A stretch of DNA of 64,000 bases from a virus. Under the pieces are notes generated by a model. The model ran no database searches. It was not told where the DNA came from and was given only the letters and a program-made list of their open reading frames with translations. The stretch spans positions 1-64,000 of IMG/VR virus record IMGVR_UViG_3300034102_003702, one strand, 5' to 3'. The position numbers and the translations under genes were made by a program. The stretch's first letter is position 1. Each line of letters begins with the position of its first letter. Positions 58,668-64,000 of this stretch are shown piece after piece.

Positions 58668-60530
58668 ATGGCGGATCCAAATATTAAGATAAAAAGGTCA
58701 GCAGTTCCCGGTAAATCGCCGCAGGTAAGTGATTTGCCTTTGGGAGAACTTGGGCTTAATACATATGATGCAGAGTTATATGCCCGTAGAGAAAGAGCAG
58801 GTATCGGCACCGATATTGTAAGACTTGGTGCTGGAGCAACAGTTACTAATATACTTTATGTTACGCAAGATGGAAGCGACACCAATACAGGAAAAAAACT
58901 TGGAGACGCAAAAAGAACAATCGGAGCAGCACTTACAACAGCAACAACAGGAACAGTTATTAAAATTAGTGCTGGATCTTATCTAGAAAATAATCCTCTC
59001 ACTATTCCAGAGCAAGTATCAATTGTTGGAGATAGTTTAAGAGAAGTATCAGTATCTCCACAGAATGCAAATCAAGACTTGTTCTATGTTTCTAATGGAA
59101 ATTATATTGCAGAGATGTCTTATACAGGCACTCTGAATTCTGGTAAAGCAATCTTTGCATTCAATCCAACTCAAGTAGGATATTTCAATCAGTCACCTTA
59201 TATACAGAACTGCACTAACTTTATTCCAAACAGTATTGGACTAAAGATTGATGGATCAAAGGCAATAGGACCATTAAAGTCAATGGTCCTAGATTCTTAT
59301 ACACAATACAATCAGGGTGGTATTGGTTGCTCAATTACCAATGAAGGTTATGCCCAGTTAGTATCACTATTTACAATTTGCAATGAGACTGCAGTTTATT
59401 GTGGTTCTGGTGCTGCTTGTGATTTAACAAACTCCAACTCTTCATTTGGAAATTATGCACTAGTTGCTGATGGAAGAGGTCCCCTTAAATATACTGGTAT
59501 TGTTACCAGTGCATCTGCAGAGAATTCAGATACTTTTGTTCTAGATTTAAATGTCCCAACTTTAAATGTAACAAATGCTTCTTATAATAATGTAACTGGA
59601 TTAACCACCATTACGGTAGGTTCAAATCATAACTTCAATGTTGGAATGGGAGTTTCGATTGTTGGACTTGCATTTACTTGTTCTTCTGGTCCAGGAATTG
59701 TAACTTATCCCTCAGGAAATAAAGGATATATTTTTGAGGTTGCAGGAGTTCCTTCACCAACTTCTTTTGAAGTTTATGTCGGAGTTTCTACTTTATCACA
59801 TACTTATCAGTCAGGCGGAATAGTAAAAATAAATGTAGTAAGACCTTTTGACGGTCAAGTGATTTACTTTGATACTCTTTATTATACTGTTGGTGGAGTA
59901 ACTGTAAGTTCTGGTGGAACAGGTTACTCCCAGAATGTTGATATTACTTTTGACAATCCTTCTACGCCTTGGGGAATTCCTGCAACTGCCGTAGGAGAAG
60001 TTAAAAATGGTTCTGTAACTTCTGTTGAAATGGTCTCAAATGGTCGTGGTTATACAACGGCACCAGTACTAACCTTCAATTCTCCCGATGTTGGAATAAA
60101 TTCGGCAACAGGAACAGCAAATCTTGTTCCGTCTTATTACGTAATACAATCATCAACACCAATTTCTGCTGGAATCTGTACTATAACTATTACTGATAAT
60201 GTTCCTTATGCAATTGGCGTTGGAACAACAGTTCCTTTCTTTAAGCAAAGTAGAGTATTAGCATCGGGACATTCTCTTGAATATATTGGTTCGGGAACAA
60301 ACATTGCAGCTGCACTTCCACAAAATGGTGGTGTACCAATTCAAGGAAATGAAACTGATTCTCTCAATGGTGGTCTTGTAGTATTTACTTCAACTGACCA
60401 ATCTGGTAATTTTAGAATTGGTGATGGTGTTGTAATTAATCAGCAAACAGGAACCATTAGTGGAACATTCTATTCTAAGAGTTTGTTTTCAACAATGACA
60501 CCATTCATACTCGCACTAGGAGGAGATTAA
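58668..60530 (+). CDS. Fibre-like virion protein with beta-helix region
   Basis: A 620-residue protein with an AGAGGA ribosome site. The N-terminus (PNIKIKRSAVPGKSPQVSDLPLGELGLN; key residues R9-S10, GELGLN) is the common phage fibre attachment pattern. Residues about 60-260 (LYVTQDGSDTNTGK, KISAGSYLENNPLTIPEQVSIVG) look like a pectin-lyase-type beta-helix, related to the start of the 1944-residue protein. The C-terminal half is beta-rich. It probably forms part of a long fibre. Confidence 0.75.
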   Translation: MADPNIKIKRSAVPGKSPQVSDLPLGELGLNTYDAELYARRERAGIGTDIVRLGAGATVTNILYVTQDGSDTNTGKKLGDAKRTIGAALTTATTGTVIKISAGSYLENNPLTIPEQVSIVGDSLREVSVSPQNANQDLFYVSNGNYIAEMSYTGTLNSGKAIFAFNPTQVGYFNQSPYIQNCTNFIPNSIGLKIDGSKAIGPLKSMVLDSYTQYNQGGIGCSITNEGYAQLVSLFTICNETAVYCGSGAACDLTNSNSSFGNYALVADGRGPLKYTGIVTSASAENSDTFVLDLNVPTLNVTNASYNNVTGLTTITVGSNHNFNVGMGVSIVGLAFTCSSGPGIVTYPSGNKGYIFEVAGVPSPTSFEVYVGVSTLSHTYQSGGIVKINVVRPFDGQVIYFDTLYYTVGGVTVSSGGTGYSQNVDITFDNPSTPWGIPATAVGEVKNGSVTSVEMVSNGRGYTTAPVLTFNSPDVGINSATGTANLVPSYYVIQSSTPISAGICTITITDNVPYAIGVGTTVPFFKQSRVLASGHSLEYIGSGTNIAAALPQNGGVPIQGNETDSLNGGLVVFTSTDQSGNFRIGDGVVINQQTGTISGTFYSKSLFSTMTPFILALGGD

Positions 60531-60534
60531 TCAA

Positions 60535-60864
60535 ATGGCACTAGCACTTAACGTATTCAAGACAGTTACTACAGTTGTAAATACAAATCCAACAGAGGTT
60601 TATTCGGCACCTGTCGGATATACGGGTGTCGTCCTTTTAGCGCAAGTTGCAAATATTGGAGTAATTTCTGCAGATGTAACTTTAGTTCATCGTAGAAGTT
60701 CTACTGATACTGAAATGTTAAGGGAATATCCAATCTCAGCAAATGATACTGCAAATCTTCTAGCAGGAAAATTAGTATTAGAAAGTGGAGATAAATTAGT
60801 TCTATCAGGTAGTAATGGAATTACTTTGAAGTTTATTGCAAGTATTCTAGAAACACTTAACTAA
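60535..60864 (+). CDS. Small conserved virion protein
   Basis: A 109-residue beta-rich protein beginning MALALNVFKTVTTVV, with VLLAQVANIGVISADVTLVHRR and GKLVLESGDKLVLSGS. GAGGAG precedes the start. This type is found beside fibre genes in cyanophages. It may cap or link a fibre. Confidence 0.7.
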   Translation: MALALNVFKTVTTVVNTNPTEVYSAPVGYTGVVLLAQVANIGVISADVTLVHRRSSTDTEMLREYPISANDTANLLAGKLVLESGDKLVLSGSNGITLKFIASILETLN

Positions 60865-60873
60865 TATAAAGAA

Positions 60874-63800
60874 ATGGCAAAGTTCATCAGTAATCGTCAA
60901 AAAAATCTTAAGATTGGTATTAGTTCATATACCGAAAGTCAGACAGTGCTTGAGGTTACTGGTAAGGTTGGTATTGGAAACACAAATGCAACACAAGAAT
61001 TAGATGTTGATGGAAATGTTAGAATTCGTGGTGCAATCTACGATAATAATAATAGTCCCGGAAATAATACATATGTTCCTGTTGCAGATGGTAGTGGTGG
61101 TTGGAGTTGGCAACCAGTTACTCAAGCAGGTGCAGGAACTCTTGATGGCATTGTAGTAAGAGAAGAAGGAAATATTGTAGGAACTGCTGGTAGCGTAACA
61201 AATTTAGACTTTAGAGGAAATAACATAATTGCTATTTCCACTACTGGAGGTGCTATTGCAACGATAAGGGTTTCCGATACTCCAACATTCAATAGTTTGA
61301 CGGTTTCTGGAATTTCTACATTTAATGGATTAGTAGAACTTGATAGTTCTTTAAGAGACTTTTATGGAAATGTAGGTGCTGCAGGTAGTGTTTTAATTGC
61401 TATTGGAGCTGGTGTTTCTTGGGCGGCGCCGGCATCTGTAGGAACGCAAGGTATTCAAGGAACTCAAGGCACTCAAGGTATTCAAGGCACTCAAGGACTT
61501 CAGGGTACTCAGGGAACTCAAGGTGTCCAAGGAACTCAAGGTATCCAAGGAACTCAAGGTATCCAAGGCATTCAAGGATCCACAGGCACTCAAGGTACTC
61601 AAGGAACCCAAGGCATCCAAGGAACTCAAGGTATCCAAGGAACTACTGGAACTCAAGGAACTGATGGAACTCAAGGAACCCAAGGTACTCAAGGTGTCCA
61701 AGGTACTCAAGGTATCCAAGGAACTACTGGAACTCAAGGAACTGATGGAACTCAAGGAACCCAAGGTACTCAAGGAACCCAAGGCATCCAAGGAACTCAA
61801 GGTATCCAAGGAACTACTGGAACTCAAGGAACTCAAGGAACCCAAGGTACTCAAGGTGTCCAAGGTACTCAAGGTATCCAAGGAACTACTGGAACTCAAG
61901 GAACTGATGGAACTCAAGGAACCCAAGGTACTCAAGGTGTCCAAGGTACTCAAGGTATCCAAGGTATCCAAGGAATTACTGGAACTCAAGGTGTTCAAGG
62001 AACTCAAGGTATTCAAGGTGTCCAAGGTACTCAAGGTATCCAAGGAACTACTGGAACTCAAGGAACTCAAGGAACTCAAGGAACTGATGGAACTCAAGGT
62101 ACTCAAGGTACTCAAGGTATTCAAGGTGTCCAAGGTACTCAAGGTATTCAAGGTGTCACAGGTCCAGTAGCAGGTTCTGCCAATCAAATTGTTTATAAAG
62201 ATGGATCAAATAATCCTACCGGGTCTACCAATTTAACTTTTGATGGTTCTAATCTTTATGTTGGTGGAAATATCACAATTGGGGGTACATCATCATATAT
62301 TATATCTAACGAACTTAGAATCAAAGATAAGGATCTTGTAGTTGGTATTGTTACCGATGGTCTTGGTAATGATACCTCTACAGATACAACAGCTAACACG
62401 GGTGGTATTGCAATTGCATCCACAGAAGGTAGTCCATTAGTTAGTTTAAGTTCTGCTGGAGAAGTAACACCAGATACCTATAAGCAGTTAATGTGGTTTA
62501 AGTCTGGTTCCTTTACTGGTCTCAATACTGATGCTTGGATATTTAATTATGGTGTTGGTATTGGTTCTACACAAATTCCATTAGGAGTTAGACTTGCTGC
62601 TGGAGGAATGCAGGTTACTGATTCTACAGTAAGCACTCCACAATTGAGTGTTTCTGGGAGTTCTACATTCACTAACGGACCTGTATTAATAGGTTCAGCA
62701 ACATCAACAGGAACAGCAGATCAAGATCTTCAAGTTACTGGTGGTGCTTATGTTTCTGGTTCTGTTGGAATAGGAACCACAAATGCAACAACAAAATTAC
62801 AAGTTAATGGAACCACAAAGGTAGAAACTTCAATAGGAAGCACTCAATCAGTTTGGTTCAATACATTAGACAGTAAGAGTTATACTGCACAAAATGTTTC
62901 TTTATTAGTTCAACCAGAAACTGTATATAGTTTTGATGCTTCTCAAACTGCTTTTAGATCTTATGAACCAGCAATATTCAGTTCTGCATTAACTTCTGCA
63001 AATGGAAGTTATAATTCAACTCTATATGGACTTGATAACCTTACTAATGTTGCAGGAACTTCATCTGCTGCAAGACTTACTGGAATTGGATTTTATAATT
63101 ATGTTGCTAGAAACAGCACCACTGATGTTTCTTCTTATGCATCTAATTTGCTTTATGGAATTTCTAACATCGTTTTTCAAGGATCTAATGTAGACCAATC
63201 TGTTGTAACTGGATTTGCGTATGGAAATCGTAATCTTGTAGGAGTCCAAAAAGCAACTGCAACTACCATTTATGGAAATTTTACTACAACAAATATTGGT
63301 GCAACAGCAAACTACTCTGCATCATCAACCAGTGCATATGGTCATTATAACCTTATGCAGGTTGGTGCTGCATCAGGAACTGGTATTGGAACTCTCACCA
63401 ATTACTATGGATATTATGGAGCACCAACAGTAGCACTTACAGGACAACTTACAAATTATTATGGTGTATATCTAGCAACTCCAATTGTAAATGGAACTCT
63501 AACCAACCGTTATTCCATTTATAGTTCTGATACATCTTCACAGATGTATCACGCAGGTTCTATTGGAATAGGAACCACAAATCCAACATCAAAACTTACG
63601 GTTCAAGGTGATGTAAGAGTTTCTGGTGCTTCTACATTTGTTGGATTAGTAGAACTTGATAGTTCTTTAAGAGACTTTTATGGAAATGTAGGTGCTGCAG
63701 GTAGTGTTTTAATTGCTACTGGTGCTGGTGTTTCTTGGACAACTCCATTTGCTGCCGGAATTCAAGGTGTCCAAGGAACTCAAGGAATCCAAGGAATCCA

Positions 63801-64000
63801 AGGTGTCCAAGGAACTCAAGGAATCCAAGGTGTCCAAGGAATCCAAGGTGTCCAAGGAACTCAAGGAATCCAAGGTGTCCAAGGAACTCAAGGAATCCAA
63901 GGTGTCCAAGGTATTCTTGGAACTCAAGGAACTACGGGAACACAAGGTATCCAAGGTATTCTTGGAACTCAAGGAACTACGGGAACACAAGGTATCCAAG
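60874..64000 (+). CDS. Collagen-like fibre protein, 3' end outside the window
   Basis: An open frame of at least 1042 codons runs to the window end with no stop. The N-terminus ([20 protein letters not shown]) is followed by fibre repeats, then 80 Gly-X-Gln triplets (residues 190-429: GTQ, GIQ, GVQ and a few GTT or GTD). A beta-rich region (about 430-960) follows, then a second Gly-X-Gln run. The collagen part has almost no proline. The [18 protein letters not shown] module occurs before both collagen runs. It is probably a flexible trimeric shaft. Confidence 0.9.
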   Translation, partial: MAKFISNRQKNLKIGISSYTESQTVLEVTGKVGIGNTNATQELDVDGNVRIRGAIYDNNNSPGNNTYVPVADGSGGWSWQPVTQAGAGTLDGIVVREEGNIVGTAGSVTNLDFRGNNIIAISTTGGAIATIRVSDTPTFNSLTVSGISTFNGLVELDSSLRDFYGNVGAAGSVLIAIGAGVSWAAPASVGTQGIQGTQGTQGIQGTQGLQGTQGTQGVQGTQGIQGTQGIQGIQGSTGTQGTQGTQGIQGTQGIQGTTGTQGTDGTQGTQGTQGVQGTQGIQGTTGTQGTDGTQGTQGTQGTQGIQGTQGIQGTTGTQGTQGTQGTQGVQGTQGIQGTTGTQGTDGTQGTQGTQGVQGTQGIQGIQGITGTQGVQGTQGIQGVQGTQGIQGTTGTQGTQGTQGTDGTQGTQGTQGIQGVQGTQGIQGVTGPVAGSANQIVYKDGSNNPTGSTNLTFDGSNLYVGGNITIGGTSSYIISNELRIKDKDLVVGIVTDGLGNDTSTDTTANTGGIAIASTEGSPLVSLSSAGEVTPDTYKQLMWFKSGSFTGLNTDAWIFNYGVGIGSTQIPLGVRLAAGGMQVTDSTVSTPQLSVSGSSTFTNGPVLIGSATSTGTADQDLQVTGGAYVSGSVGIGTTNATTKLQVNGTTKVETSIGSTQSVWFNTLDSKSYTAQNVSLLVQPETVYSFDASQTAFRSYEPAIFSSALTSANGSYNSTLYGLDNLTNVAGTSSAARLTGIGFYNYVARNSTTDVSSYASNLLYGISNIVFQGSNVDQSVVTGFAYGNRNLVGVQKATATTIYGNFTTTNIGATANYSASSTSAYGHYNLMQVGAASGTGIGTLTNYYGYYGAPTVALTGQLTNYYGVYLATPIVNGTLTNRYSIYSSDTSSQMYHAGSIGIGTTNPTSKLTVQGDVRVSGASTFVGLVELDSSLRDFYGNVGAAGSVLIATGAGVSWTTPFAAGIQGVQGTQGIQGIQGVQGTQGIQGVQGIQGVQGTQGIQGVQGTQGIQGVQGILGTQGTTGTQGIQGILGTQGTTGTQGIQ
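61326..61402 (+). repeat. 77-base perfect direct repeat, copy 1 (copy 2 at 63642-63718)
   Basis: The coding block for [19 protein letters not shown] and following residues is identical base for base at both sites, directly before each collagen-like run. It indicates a recent internal duplication of a module. Confidence 0.88.
61441..62160 (+). repeat. Collagen-like Gly-X-Y repeat tract 1
   Basis: 80 consecutive nine-base units encode Gly-Thr/Ile/Val-Gln variants with higher-order 36- to 54-base repeats such as [12 protein letters not shown]. Confidence 0.92.
63763..64000 (+). repeat. Collagen-like Gly-X-Y repeat tract 2 (continues past window)
   Basis: Nine-base Gly-X-Gln units (GIQ, GVQ, GTQ) resume after the duplicated module and continue to the last base, with occasional GIL and GTT units. 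Confidence 0.9.

Noticed and set aside
61441-62160. Possible CRISPR array because of dense short repeats
   Set aside because: Repeats are nine-base coding units in frame with no unique spacers of constant length.
61393-62187. Long reading frames on both strands of the collagen repeat (Ser/Leu/Asp/Thr-rich on minus; Lys/Glu/Leu-rich in another plus frame)
   Set aside because: They are frame shadows of a nine-base repeat that contains no stop in several frames; the Gly-X-Gln frame continues without a stop on both sides of the repeat.
63709-63999. Minus-strand reading frame in the second collagen tract
   Set aside because: Same artefact of the nine-base repeat; the plus-strand fibre frame is continuous from 60874.
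1-64000. Temperate phage or prophage origin (integrase, attachment sites, repressor)
   Set aside because: No integrase, excisionase, repressor or att-like repeat is seen; gene content is that of a lytic T4-like cyanophage.

Overview
The window is a 64-kb piece of an AT-rich, densely packed T4-like cyanophage genome (a cyanomyovirus infecting marine Synechococcus or Prochlorococcus). T4 core genes recognised from their proteins are gp32, gp33, gp59, gp53, gp48, gp4, gp54, gp26, a gp27-like hub and gp5. Cyanophage host-derived metabolic genes are also present: psbD, talC, gnd, cp12, speD, thyX and phoH. T4-type late promoters (NATAAATA) recur throughout, often fused to the stop codon of the upstream gene.

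Layout. 1-7.3 kb: metabolic genes (psbD end, talC, gnd, HNH nuclease, glutaredoxin, speD, thyX) mixed with small conserved phage proteins. 7.3-10.9 kb: replication and recombination genes (phoH, a PD-(D/E)XK exonuclease, gp33, gp59, a DUF1825-like protein, gp32). 10.9-13.9 kb: a leftward baseplate/head operon (gp4, unknown, gp48, gp53). 13.9-30.2 kb: a rightward tube/hub/spike operon. It holds gp54, gp26, a small chaperone-like gene, two tape-measure-like proteins carrying peptidoglycan-hydrolase domains, a gp27-like hub, CP12, a gp5 OB protein, a giant PA14-repeat protein, a beta-helical spike and two paralogous tail proteins. 30.2-31.9 kb: a small island driven by a sigma70-type promoter, with two tRNAs (Leu-UAA, Thr-UGU), four small genes and a Mom-like DNA-modification candidate. 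32-45.5 kb: large fibre and adhesin genes. One fibre carries four tandem Hint (intein-like) domains between poly-proline linkers and faces a convergent 2OG-Fe(II) oxygenase gene; next to it are an S74-chaperone fibre and an RCC1 propeller. 45.5-55.6 kb: a tightly overlapping cassette of glycosyltransferases, a sulfotransferase, a second 2OG oxygenase, a Cys-cluster protein and a glycosyltransferase-methyltransferase fusion, with two more RCC1 propellers. 55.7-64 kb: further virion proteins, ending in a collagen-like fibre cut by the window edge.

How it may work together. The metabolic genes would keep photosystem II running and push carbon through the pentose phosphate pathway to supply NADPH and nucleotides. 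The structural genes build baseplate, tube, spike and fibres. The most unusual part is 37.9-55.6 kb. Self-processing Hint domains, three near-identical seven-bladed RCC1 propellers and a cassette of protein- or sugar-modifying enzymes lie among the adhesin genes. My inference is that they mature, decorate or diversify the adsorption apparatus.

No stretch longer than about 100 bases lacks a gene or a regulatory feature.
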